A stretch of DNA of 64,000 nt from Sellimonas catena (GTDB lineage: Bacteria > Bacillota > Clostridia > Lachnospirales > Lachnospiraceae), in NCBI RefSeq assembly GCF_045063725.1, contig NZ_CP173695.1; one strand, written 5' to 3'. The position numbers and the translations under genes were made by a program. This document shows positions 43,565-52,700 of this stretch, piece after piece. Position 1 is the first letter of the stretch. Each line of letters starts with the position of its first letter. Below the pieces are notes generated by a model. The model was not told the DNA's origin. It was given only the letters and a program-made list of their open reading frames with translations, and ran no database searches.

Positions 43565-46500
43565 ATGGCAGAGAATGTATTTGAAGCAGTCAAGCAGTCA
43601 GTCAGCACCAGAGAAGCGGCAGCGCTTTATGGGATAAAAGTCAGGCGAAATGGCATGGCCTGCTGTCCTTTTCACGATGATAAGAACCCCAGCATGAAGG
43701 TAGACCAGCGGTTCCACTGCTTTGGCTGCGGTGCAGATGGGGATGTGATCGACTTTACCGCAAAGCTCTTTGACCTCTCCCCAAAAGAAGCTGCGGAGAA
43801 ACTGGCACAGGACTTTGGCCTGATCTATGACAGTCAGGCCCCTCCCCGCAGGAGGTATGTCCGGCAGAAAACCGAGGCACAGCAGTTTCGGGAGGACCGG
43901 CAGCGGTGTTATCGCGTACTGTCCGATTACTACTATCTGCTGAAAAAATGGGAGATCGACAATTCTCCCAGGACACCGGAGGAAGAACCGCACCCCCGTT
44001 TTGTGGAAGCGATCCAGAAGAAAACCTATGTAGAGTACCTGCTGGACTTGTTTCTTTATGAAAGTGAAGAAGAACAAAAGGCATGGATTGCAGAACACAC
44101 AGCAGAAATCACACACTTGGAAAGGAGATTGAAAATCATGGCTGAGAACAAACCCACCAACCGAGAGCGGCTAAGGGAAATCACGGATGGCATCGAGCAG
44201 GGCATCAAAGAACTGTTTGAGAGCGAAAAGTATATGCGCTATCTGTCCGTCATGTCCCGCTTCCACCGCTATTCGGTAAACAACACCATGCTTATCTATA
44301 TGCAGAAGCCGGACGCCACTTTGGTAGCCGGATACAATAAGTGGAAAGACCAGTTTGAGCGTCATGTAAAAAAGGGCGAGCATGGCATTACCATCATCGC
44401 CCCCACACCGTACAAGAAGAAAATCGAGGAGCAGAAACTGGACCCGGATACCAAGGCTCCGATTCTGGATAAAGACGGAAAGATTGTTACAGAGGAAAAA
44501 GAAATCGAGATCCCCATGTTCCGCCCGGTCAAGGTCTTTGATGTGAGCCAGACCGACGGGAAACCTTTGCCGGAGCTTGCTTCCTCCCTTTCTGGCAATG
44601 TGCCAAATTATGAGGCATTCATGGAGGCCCTGCGCCGCAGTGCGCCGGTGCCGATCACTTTTGAAGCAATGGCCGCCGATACGGACGGCTATTTTTCTGC
44701 CGATCATCAGAAAATCGCCATTCGTCAGGGCATGAGTGAGGTGCAGACGGTTTCGGCCACAGTCCACGAGATTGCCCACAGCAAGCTCCATGACCCTAAA
44801 AAATATGAAATGCTACCGTCATGGAAGGTTGTGCTGGAAAGCGAAGGTGGAACCAAGCATGATTTCAAGCTGGATTTTGCCACAGAAAGAGAAGCTGAAC
44901 AGTTTGCTTCTGATATGGATTGGCGCTATGTGGACGAAAATCAGTTTGAATGGCGTCTTGCAGTTGAGGAAGATCCAACCGCAGAAAAACAGGCAATCAA
45001 AAATCGCCACACGGAGGAAGTGGAGGCTGAAAGCATCTCCTATGCGGTCTGTAAGTATTTTGGCATCGAGACCGGAGAAAACAGCTTCGGCTATATTGCC
45101 AGCTGGAGTCAGGGCAAGGAACTGAAAGAGCTGAGAGCCAGTTTGGAGACCATCAATAAGACCTCCGGCACTTTGATCTCTGATATTGAGCGCCACTATA
45201 AGGAAATCTGCAAAGAGCGTGGAATTGACCCCAATACAAAAGCAGAGCCGGAAACCGCCCCGATAGAGCAGCCGACTGGCAATCTAACCTACTATGTAGC
45301 AGAGTGCATGGAGTTTCCAAACCTCGGAGAATACCACGATAACCTGTCTTTGGAGGAAGCTGTCCGCATTTATCAGGAGATTCCGGCAGAGCGAATGAAC
45401 GGGATCAAAGGAATTGGTTTTGAGCTGAAAGACGGAAGCGACTATGAAGGACCTTTTCCGATTTTGACCGGGCAGACCATTGACCTGGACACTATTCAGG
45501 CAATCGACTATTACCGTGACAATCCGCTGGTACAGAAAGCAGTAAAGGAACTGGCTGCGGCCATGCCGGAAATGGAGGCGCTGGGGGCAGACGCCAACCA
45601 GCAGGAGGCTTTGTTTCTGATCGACGATGCCACCTATCTTCATATCCAGCCCTGTGACAGCGGCTGGGACTACACCCTTTACGATGCCGCGTCCATGAAA
45701 GAGCTGGATGGCGGTCAGCTGGATATGCCGGAGCTTTCCCGCATGAAGGCAGTTCTCCAGATTTGTGATGACAACGATCTGGACAGAGACTCTGTAAAAT
45801 ACGCACCGTTGTCCATGATTGAGACTTTGCAGGAAGCTGCCTACCAGCAGATGCAGGCAGAGGCCAGTCAGATGACTGCTTCTTCCCAGCTGCCGGAGGC
45901 ACAGGAGCAGGCGCTGGATGAATACCCAACGCCGGATGAGCAGGTCTCCACACCGGATATGCAGAAATACGGTTACTCTTATGACGGGATGCTCCCTGTT
46001 ACAAGAGAACGGGCGCTGGAACTGGATGCCGCCGGTTTGACTGTCTATGTGCTGCATGAGGACAATACGGAGAGCATGGTGTTTGACCCACAGGAGATCA
46101 TGGATCATGGCGGTCTTTTCGGCGTAGACCGCGAGGAATGGGAGAAAAGCCCTCAGTTCCACGAAAAGGTCATGGAGCGTCAGGAACATCAGCAGGAACG
46201 AGAACAGGCATTTCTCTCCCAGAACAGAAACTGCTTTGCCATCTACCAGGTGAGCCGTGACGATCCGCAGAATGTGAGCTTTATGAATCTGGACTGGTTA
46301 GAGTCCCATGATGTTTCCGTAGACCGCAGCAATTATGACCTCATCTACACCGCTCCGCTGAGTGAGTCTGGCACTGTGCCGGAGCAGCTGGAAAAACTCT
46401 ATCAGCAATTCAATCTGGAAAAACCCGTAGACTTTCACAGTCCCTCCATGAGCGTCAGCGACATCGTTGCGATCAAACAGGACGGTAAGGTATCCTGTCA

Positions 46501-46816
46501 TTACTGCGACAGCGTTGGTTTTACCCAGATCCCCGGATTCCTGCCGGAAAATCCGCTGAAAAATGCAGAGATGGCCGTAGAGGACGATTACGGCATGATC
46601 GACGGCATCATCAACAATGGCACAAAAGAGCCTACGGTGGCAGAGCTGGAACAGCAGGCCCGAAGCGGTCAGCCCATTTCCCTGATGGATCTGGCAGTCG
46701 CCACCCATCGGGAGGAACGGGAAAAGAAGAAATCCGTTGTGAACCAGCTGAAAAGCCAGCCCAAAGCAGAACACAAAAAGACAGCGCAAAAAAAGAGCGC
46801 AGAAAGGGAGATTTGA
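43565..46816 (+). CDS. CHC2 primase-type zinc finger fused to an ArdC/LtrC-like protein
   Basis: 1083 residues. Residues about 1-95 carry a CHC2 zinc finger ('CCPFHDDKNPSMKVDQRF', 'HCFGCGADGDVIDF') as in DnaG. Residues about 192-520 resemble ArdC/LtrC: an N-terminal 'RYLSVMSRFHRYSVNNTMLI' ssDNA-binding-like block and a zincin motif 'VHEIAHSKLHD'. The C-terminal half holds ICE domains including a YodL-like part ('KPVDFHSPSMSVSDIVAI'). AAAGGAG (44121-44127) and ATG 44138 sit at the domain boundary, so a shorter product from residue 192 may also be made. Probably protects or primes transferred single-stranded DNA. Confidence 0.85.
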   Translation: MAENVFEAVKQSVSTREAAALYGIKVRRNGMACCPFHDDKNPSMKVDQRFHCFGCGADGDVIDFTAKLFDLSPKEAAEKLAQDFGLIYDSQAPPRRRYVRQKTEAQQFREDRQRCYRVLSDYYYLLKKWEIDNSPRTPEEEPHPRFVEAIQKKTYVEYLLDLFLYESEEEQKAWIAEHTAEITHLERRLKIMAENKPTNRERLREITDGIEQGIKELFESEKYMRYLSVMSRFHRYSVNNTMLIYMQKPDATLVAGYNKWKDQFERHVKKGEHGITIIAPTPYKKKIEEQKLDPDTKAPILDKDGKIVTEEKEIEIPMFRPVKVFDVSQTDGKPLPELASSLSGNVPNYEAFMEALRRSAPVPITFEAMAADTDGYFSADHQKIAIRQGMSEVQTVSATVHEIAHSKLHDPKKYEMLPSWKVVLESEGGTKHDFKLDFATEREAEQFASDMDWRYVDENQFEWRLAVEEDPTAEKQAIKNRHTEEVEAESISYAVCKYFGIETGENSFGYIASWSQGKELKELRASLETINKTSGTLISDIERHYKEICKERGIDPNTKAEPETAPIEQPTGNLTYYVAECMEFPNLGEYHDNLSLEEAVRIYQEIPAERMNGIKGIGFELKDGSDYEGPFPILTGQTIDLDTIQAIDYYRDNPLVQKAVKELAAAMPEMEALGADANQQEALFLIDDATYLHIQPCDSGWDYTLYDAASMKELDGGQLDMPELSRMKAVLQICDDNDLDRDSVKYAPLSMIETLQEAAYQQMQAEASQMTASSQLPEAQEQALDEYPTPDEQVSTPDMQKYGYSYDGMLPVTRERALELDAAGLTVYVLHEDNTESMVFDPQEIMDHGGLFGVDREEWEKSPQFHEKVMERQEHQQEREQAFLSQNRNCFAIYQVSRDDPQNVSFMNLDWLESHDVSVDRSNYDLIYTAPLSESGTVPEQLEKLYQQFNLEKPVDFHSPSMSVSDIVAIKQDGKVSCHYCDSVGFTQIPGFLPENPLKNAEMAVEDDYGMIDGIINNGTKEPTVAELEQQARSGQPISLMDLAVATHREEREKKKSVVNQLKSQPKAEHKKTAQKKSAEREI

Positions 46817-46817
46817 T

Positions 46818-47033
46818 ATGGGAAACTTTACTTTTGAGGAAATGAACCTGATGTGCATTTACAATACCGGCAGCCGCACCGGGCTGATTGACAGCCTGCA
46901 TGAAATGCGCGGCGAGCTTTCGCCGGAGGAAACGGAACTGAGGGAGCTGACCGACAGCGCCCTTACGAAGCTTTGTGCGATGACCGATGAGGACTTTGCC
47001 GAGTTGGAGCTGTACCCGGATTTTGAACAGTAA
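46818..47033 (+). CDS. Transposon-transfer assisting protein (TTRAP-like), copy 1
   Basis: 71 residues, ATG 1 bp after the preceding stop, AGGGAG upstream. 'FEEMNLMCIYNTGSRTGLID' and 'LTKLCAMTDEDFAELELYPD' match the small TTRAP family of Tn1549-type elements. It is complete, unlike the second copy at 48738. Its 3' flank begins the first cargo dock. Confidence 0.82.
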   Translation: MGNFTFEEMNLMCIYNTGSRTGLIDSLHEMRGELSPEETELRELTDSALTKLCAMTDEDFAELELYPDFEQ

Positions 47034-47272
47034 ATTTATCGTACCAAGATGACATAGTGAGAGAAATTGTCCGAAGAAAAGGCGGTTTCTCTCACATTTT
47101 TACAAAAGCCCACTATACTTAGAGAGATGGATGAAGTATAATGTAAGCAATAAATAAGAATTTTCCGAATAGCCTAAATGAAACCGTTGGTTGACACTTT
47201 TCCAAGCATAGGTGGTGGTAATGCAACTATAAAAAATGCTATGATTTTGCAAAAGGGAAAGGAGAATTGACG

Positions 47273-47683
47273 ATGAATATAGCAGACAGAATACAATATT
47301 TACGAAAGCAAAACGGATACTCACAGGAGGAACTTGCTGATAAGGTTGGCGTATCAAGACAAGCTGTATCAAAATGGGAAAGTGAACAAAGCACACCAGA
47401 TTTAGAAAAAGTAATTATTATGAGTGAACTTTTTGAAGTCACGACTGATTATATTCTTAAAGGGATAGAACCAGTATCAACAACGAATAGAAAGACTATA
47501 AGAACATTGTATGTAGGCTTTGCTTTAATATTTGCAATCATAGCAGGAATATGGTCTTTTGCTGCAAATAGATTTAATTATGATGAAATCATTCTAATTA
47601 CTTTAGCAGGTGGTGTTGTTGGTTTTGGAATAGCTCTAATTGTTCAGGTAATAGGTGGTATGATTTCAAATAAGAAACAATAG
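47273..47683 (+). CDS. XRE family regulator with membrane tail
   Basis: 136 residues from ATG 47273 (MNIADRIQYLRKQNGYSQEE), AAAGGAG 9 bp upstream. Cro/CI-type helix-turn-helix in the first 65 residues ('LADKVGVSRQAVSKWESEQS'), then two hydrophobic helices ('LYVGFALIFAIIAGIWSFAA', 'GVVGFGIALIVQVIGGM'). Membrane-tethered XRE proteins often control an adjacent membrane or transport gene. The DNA is AT-rich, unlike the ICE backbone, marking it as cargo. Confidence 0.85.
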   Translation: MNIADRIQYLRKQNGYSQEELADKVGVSRQAVSKWESEQSTPDLEKVIIMSELFEVTTDYILKGIEPVSTTNRKTIRTLYVGFALIFAIIAGIWSFAANRFNYDEIILITLAGGVVGFGIALIVQVIGGMISNKKQ

Positions 47684-47738
47684 TGAAAACGAAAATTCCA
47701 GTTTGTAGAACTGGAAAATTTGAATTTTGGAGATGCCT

Positions 47739-48395
47739 ATGAACAAGTTTTTGAATGATATAAGAAGTGCAGAAAATCCCATATCTAGTAATAGAAAAAT
47801 TATAAATACCATAGCTGTATTGTTCCTTGGAATAGCTTTGGGGACTTTTTCAAAATTTTTGGATTTTCGTCAAGTTGAACTTCCAAGTGTGCTTATGGCA
47901 ATAGATGGAGCATTAGATGTTCATAATTTCCTTGGGCGTTTTGCAATTTGGGTATTGATTGCACTGTGTATTTCTATTTATAGTAATTCTGCAATAAGAG
48001 CAAGCGTCAATGTTTTTGCATTTTTTGTCGGTATGGTTACAAGTTACTATTTGTATTCAAACTATGTTGCAGGTTTTTTCCCAAGGAGCTACGCTATGAT
48101 TTGGTTTGGCTTTACCATTATTTCTCCGTTCTTGGCATTTGTCTGTTGGTATGCGAAAGGGAAAGGCAAACCAGCATTTATGCTATCAATATTGATTTTA
48201 GCAGTATTGTTTAACATGACTTTCGTATATGGATGGGGATATTTCGAAGCACTCTCTGTTTTAGAATTGGCAGTCTTTATTATTGGACTTACTGTTTTGA
48301 GGAGGGACACATTGAGAAGTTCTGTGCTAATGGGAACAATTAGTATAGTTCTTGCATTTTTACTTGATATGGTCATTCCATTCCATTTTGGATAA
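47739..48395 (+). CDS. Polytopic membrane protein of unknown function (cargo)
   Basis: 218 residues from ATG 47739, GGAG 6 bp upstream. Six to seven hydrophobic segments ('IINTIAVLFLGIALGTF', 'FAFFVGMVTSYYLYSNYVAG', 'TISIVLAFLLDMVIPFHFG'). No transporter or enzyme signature recognised. It follows the XRE gene in the same AT-rich insert, so the two probably form a regulator-membrane protein pair. Confidence 0.75.
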   Translation: MNKFLNDIRSAENPISSNRKIINTIAVLFLGIALGTFSKFLDFRQVELPSVLMAIDGALDVHNFLGRFAIWVLIALCISIYSNSAIRASVNVFAFFVGMVTSYYLYSNYVAGFFPRSYAMIWFGFTIISPFLAFVCWYAKGKGKPAFMLSILILAVLFNMTFVYGWGYFEALSVLELAVFIIGLTVLRRDTLRSSVLMGTISIVLAFLLDMVIPFHFG

Positions 48396-48519
48396 ACAAC
48401 TTACAGTTTGTATAACCAATAGGTTGACCAGAATTTAATATTCACAGTTTCACCCAGCAGGAAATCTTTTAGGTTTCCTGCTTTTCTTTTACCCAAAACC
48501 GAAAGGAGGACAGAATACC

Positions 48520-48737
48520 ATGCCAACCAAAGCTGAACTTTATGCACAGATGGCGGACAAGGTGGCAACGCAGCTCACGGGGAGCTGGCAGGAATGGGCA
48601 GGGTTTCTCACCACTGCTTCCCGACTTTACAAATACCCGTTCCATGAACAGCTGATGATCTACGCCCAGCGACCGGACGCCACCGCCTGTGCAGAGTACG
48701 ATTTGTGGAATGAAAAGATGGGCCGGTATGTAAGGCG
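48520..48737 (+). pseudogene. Truncated 5' copy of the giant helicase gene
   Basis: Matches 49785-50002 almost exactly (start MPTKAELYAQMADKVATQ, with the same AAAGGAGGACAGAA ribosome binding site). After 73 codons it joins TTRAP sequence out of frame and stops at 48774. It could give an 84-residue peptide but no functional domain. Confidence 0.88.
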
Positions 48738-48920
48738 ATGTGCATTTACAATACCGGTAGCCGCACCGGACTGATCAACAGCCTGCGTGAGATACGCGGC
48801 GAGCTATCACCGGAGGAAACGGAACTGAGGGAGCTGACCGACAGCGCCCTTACGAAGCTCTGTGCGCTGACCGATGAGGACTTTGCCCAGCTGGAGCTGT
48901 ACCCGGATTTTGACCAGTAA
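48738..48920 (+). pseudogene. 5'-truncated TTRAP gene, copy 2
   Basis: 60 codons beginning at 'MCIYNTGSRTGLINSLRE', which equals residue 12 onward of copy 1 with several substitutions (IDSLHE to INSLRE, AM to AL, FAE to FAQ). The first 11 codons and the ribosome binding site are lost at the junction with the helicase fragment. An internal ATG keeps the frame open, but expression is doubtful. Confidence 0.85.
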
Positions 48921-49070
48921 ATTTATCGTGCCGGGATGACATAGTGAGAGAAACTGTTCGATGGGAAGGCGGTTTCTCTCAATTCTTTACAAAATCCCAC
49001 TATACTTGGAGGGATGAATGAACTATAATGTAAGCAACAAATCGGAATTTTAAAAAGGAGTGTGATGACC

Positions 49071-49175
49071 ATGATTTTTGATTTTGAGCCTTGGCAATTA
49101 GATATTGATATTGACTTAACTAAACAATTATATAGAAGTTGTAAAGGAGACTTTGTATGGGTAGAAAAGAAATAA
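49071..49175 (+). CDS. 34-residue frame overlapping the start of lnu
   Basis: ATG 49071 behind AAAAAGGAG opens 'MIFDFEPWQLDIDIDLTKQL', stopping at 49173-49175, 19 bp inside lnu. It could be a translational leader for lnu or the left-over N-terminus of a gene replaced by lnu. Not recognised. Confidence 0.4.
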   Translation: MIFDFEPWQLDIDIDLTKQLYRSCKGDFVWVEKK

Positions 49176-49648
49176 CAACAAAAGAAGATTTAATGAAAGT
49201 AATAGAATTATTCGAAAATACTGGAATTACATACTGGTTGGATGGCGGATGGGGTGTAGATATTTTAGCTGGTAAACAAACAAGAATTCATAGAGATATA
49301 GATATAAATTTTGATGCTCAACATACGGAAAAATTGTTAAATGTGCTTTTGAATCTGGGCTATAAAATTGATACAGACTGGAAACCGGTTAGAATAGAGT
49401 TATATAGTGATGAACTTGGTTACTTAGACATTCACCCGTTCGTTTTAAATGAGGACGGAACTTCAAAACAAGCTGATTTAGAGGGTGGATGGTATGAGTT
49501 TGAAAAAGATTACTTTGGTAGTGTTTTTTTTGAAGGCAAAACAATTCCTTGTATATCTTTAAAAGGCCAAAAAGTTTTCCATTCAGGTTATGAATTAAGA
49601 GATAAAGATAAGCATGATATTTCAATTCTTGAAAGTTTATCAAAATAA
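49157..49648 (+). CDS. lnu: Lincosamide nucleotidyltransferase (Lnu(A)/Lnu(C) type)
   Basis: 163 residues, ATG behind AAAGGAG. The small Lnu fold is clear: 'TYWLDGGWGVDILAGKQ' (residues about 25-41), 'RIHRDIDINFDAQHTEKLL' (Asp metal ligands), 'LGYLDIHPFVLN', 'CISLKGQKVFHSGYEL'. It adenylylates lincomycin and clindamycin in the cytosol, giving resistance. Length and sequence favour the Lnu(C)-like branch over Lnu(A), though the exact allele cannot be fixed here. It is AT-rich cargo in the second dock and has no transposase beside it. Confidence 0.88.
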   Translation: MGRKEITTKEDLMKVIELFENTGITYWLDGGWGVDILAGKQTRIHRDIDINFDAQHTEKLLNVLLNLGYKIDTDWKPVRIELYSDELGYLDIHPFVLNEDGTSKQADLEGGWYEFEKDYFGSVFFEGKTIPCISLKGQKVFHSGYELRDKDKHDISILESLSK

Positions 49649-49784
49649 CATCGCTGTAATTTCTAAGATAAATTGCAGTTTGTATAACCAATAATAATTT
49701 AATATTCACAGTTTCACCCAGCAGGAAATCATTTAGGTTTCCTGCTTTTCTTTTACCCCAAAACCGAAAGGAGGACAGAACACC

Positions 49785-52700
49785 ATGCCAACCAAAGCTG
49801 AACTATATGCACAGATGGCGGACAAGGTGGCAACGCAGCTCACGGGGAGCTGGCAGGAATGGGCAGGGTTTCTCACCACTGCTTCCCGCCTTTACAAGTA
49901 CCCGTTCCATGAACAGCTGATGATCTACGCCCAGCGACCGGACGCCACCGCCTGTGCAGAGTACGATTTGTGGAATGAAAAGATGGGCCGGTATGTAAGG
50001 CGCGGTTCCAAGGGGATCGCGCTGGTGGACGATTCCGGGGACAGGCCCCGCCTGCGCTATGTCTTTGACATTTCCGACACCGGAACCCGTGAACATTCCC
50101 GCACTCCCTGGCTGTGGCAGCTGGAGGAGCGCCATCTGGATTCCGTGCAGGTCATGCTGGAGCGCACCTATGATGTTTCCGGTGATGACCTTGCCGGACA
50201 GCTCACTGAGGTAGCCGGAAAACTGGCTGAGGAATACTGGACGGAGCATCAGCAGGACTTCTTCTATATCGTTGACGGTTCCTTTTTGGAGGAATATGAT
50301 GAGTATAACATCGGAGTGCAGTTTAAGGCAGCCGCCACCGTCAGCATCACTTACGCTTTGATGTCCCGTTGCGGACTGGAGCCGGAACGCTACTTCGACC
50401 ACGAAGATTTCATGGCGATCTTTGATTTCAACACCCCGTCCACCATCGGGGCGCTGGGAACAGCGGTCAGCCAGATCAACCAGCAGGTGCTGCGGCAGAT
50501 CGGCGTCACCGTCCGAAATGCAGAGCGCGAAGCCAACCAAGAAAGGAGCAAGCAAGATGAACAATCCCATGACCTATATCCAGAACGGAGACTATCTGAT
50601 TCCCGACCTGAAGCTGAGCCAGCAGCCGGAGAAACCCCTGGGCAAGTACGGAAGGATGAGGAAAACCTACCTCAAGGAACACCGTCCCATCCTCTACAAC
50701 CAGATGTTGCTGAGCGAGAAGCTGTACCCGCACCTTCTGGAGATCGACGAGACCGCCCAGAACAGACTGGAGCAGATGATGCCCCAGCTGGCGAAGGAAG
50801 CGGAAGCCACCGAGGAACTGAAAGCCAGCGCTCCTATGAAGTGGGTGGGGCTGATGAACACCTGCAAAGCCCAGGCCGAGGAAATCCTGATGGCGGAGCT
50901 TATCAACAGCTGACCCTAAACCTGTTCCTCTCCGAAGCGGAACAGATCCAATCCATAGATGAAGCAGAGAATGTAGCGCATACATCCTCTGCTTTTTCTT
51001 TTGCCCAAAATGACATCGACCATGTGCTGCGTTTGGGCGGCAATACAGACCGCCAGAGGGAGCGTGTGGTTGCAGCCTTTGAAAAGCAGAAAACCACTGC
51101 TGAGATTGCCGAGATACTGAAAACGCTGTACCACGGCGGCAACGGCCTTGGTAGTGTGAGCGCATGGTATGCCGAGGATGGTATCCATCTTTCCCATGGG
51201 AAGTCTGTCCGTTATGACAGGTCTGCCCAGGTCATTTCCTGGGAGAGCGCCGCAGAGCGTATCGGGGAACTTTTGGAGAGCGGCCAGTTTGCCTCCAATG
51301 TGGAGCTTGCAGAAGCGGCAGGCTATGAACGCTCCCTCCTTTCAGAAAAGCTCTGGTATCTGTACCACGATCTCAGTGATGACGCCAGAGAAGCCGGATA
51401 TTTGTCCCGCCTGTCAGAGATCAAAGGCAATGGGTTCCCGGAGGAGACCCGCCGCCTGACGGAGCAGCTGAGTGACCCGGCTTTCCGCCAGACCCTCAAG
51501 GAAGAATACGCCGCCTTCTGGACTGCCTATCAGCAGAACCGTGACCTGTTGCGTTTTCACTATCATAGACCGAGGGAGATCTGGGAGAACCTGAAGGACC
51601 TTGACCTGCCACGCAGGACCTTTTCTTCAGACCTTTCCCAAGTGCCAACCGTCCAGCACTTCATTACCGAGGATGAGATCGACGCCGCCATGACCAGCGG
51701 CAGCAGTTTTGCCGGAGGAAAAGGCCGTATCTATGCGTTCTTCATGGAAAACCACACGGACAAGGAAAAAGTGAGATTCCTCAAAGACGAGTATGGCATT
51801 GGCGGACGCTCTCATGCACTGTCCGGTGCAACACACAGCGGCGAAGACCACGACGGGAAAGGGTTGCACTATAAAAAGCAGGACTGCCCGGATGTTCACT
51901 TGAACTGGGAAAAGGTTGCCAAGCGCATTACATCTCTTGTCCAGAAAGACCGCTATCTTACCGAACAGGAACAGGCACAGTATGACAAGATCCAGTCTGA
52001 ACAGGAACTGGCCGAAGAAGATGCCATTCAAGCCCAGCAGTCGGAGATGGATGAAGAAACACCAAAGCCTACCCTTGGGGAGCAGTTTGAGCAGTATAAG
52101 CCTGTGGTGACTGCCGCCATTTCCGAGGATGCCGCATACCGTAATGCCTGCGGTCATTCTGACCGTGAAAATGCTGTCATCGAGGGCAATGCCGCTGTGC
52201 GCCGTGCGATCCTTGGCTCTAAGGATATGGAGCTGATCCGCCTTTATTCTGATATACCGGAGTTCCGCCAGCGTCTGCACCGGGAAGTGATCGACAAAAC
52301 CTATCCAAAGCTCCATGAGCTTCTGCGCCCTCTTTCTCAGGAAGATATTGATACTGCCCTTTGTGCATGGAACGGCAATATCGAGAGTAAACAGGCTGTC
52401 GTCCGCTATATGAAAGACCATGCAAGAGAAAAAGATACCGCCGCATGGCTGGCTCAGGAATACGGAGGCAGCAACAGCCTGTTCGTTGTCCGTGCCGGCA
52501 GCCCGGAGGAAACGCAGCTGCCCTGGCCGAAGGTACAGCGCAGGCTTGCCCAGCTCATTCAGGAGGACCGATTCTATACCGAAGAAGAACAGAACCGTTT
52601 TGACCACATCGACCCTATCGCCATCCGGGAAGCCCTGGAGGAAAGGGGGATCGTCAACGGCCAGGTGGCAGACCCGGAAAAACTGGATAATGACCCGTTT

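Larger units (their letters stand above)
46851..50002 (+). repeat. Tandem duplication of the cargo dock (TTRAP 3' part to helicase 5' part)
   Basis: Unit 1 (46851-48737) and unit 2 (48738-50002) both start inside the TTRAP gene and both contain the first 218 bp of the giant helicase gene. Shared left flank runs to about 47164 and 49051 (ending GAATTTT). Shared right flank starts at CAGTTTGTATAACCAATA, 48404 and 49676. Between the flanks the content differs: about 1.24 kb with two genes in unit 1, about 0.62 kb with lnu in unit 2. The copies carry point differences. Confidence 0.88.
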
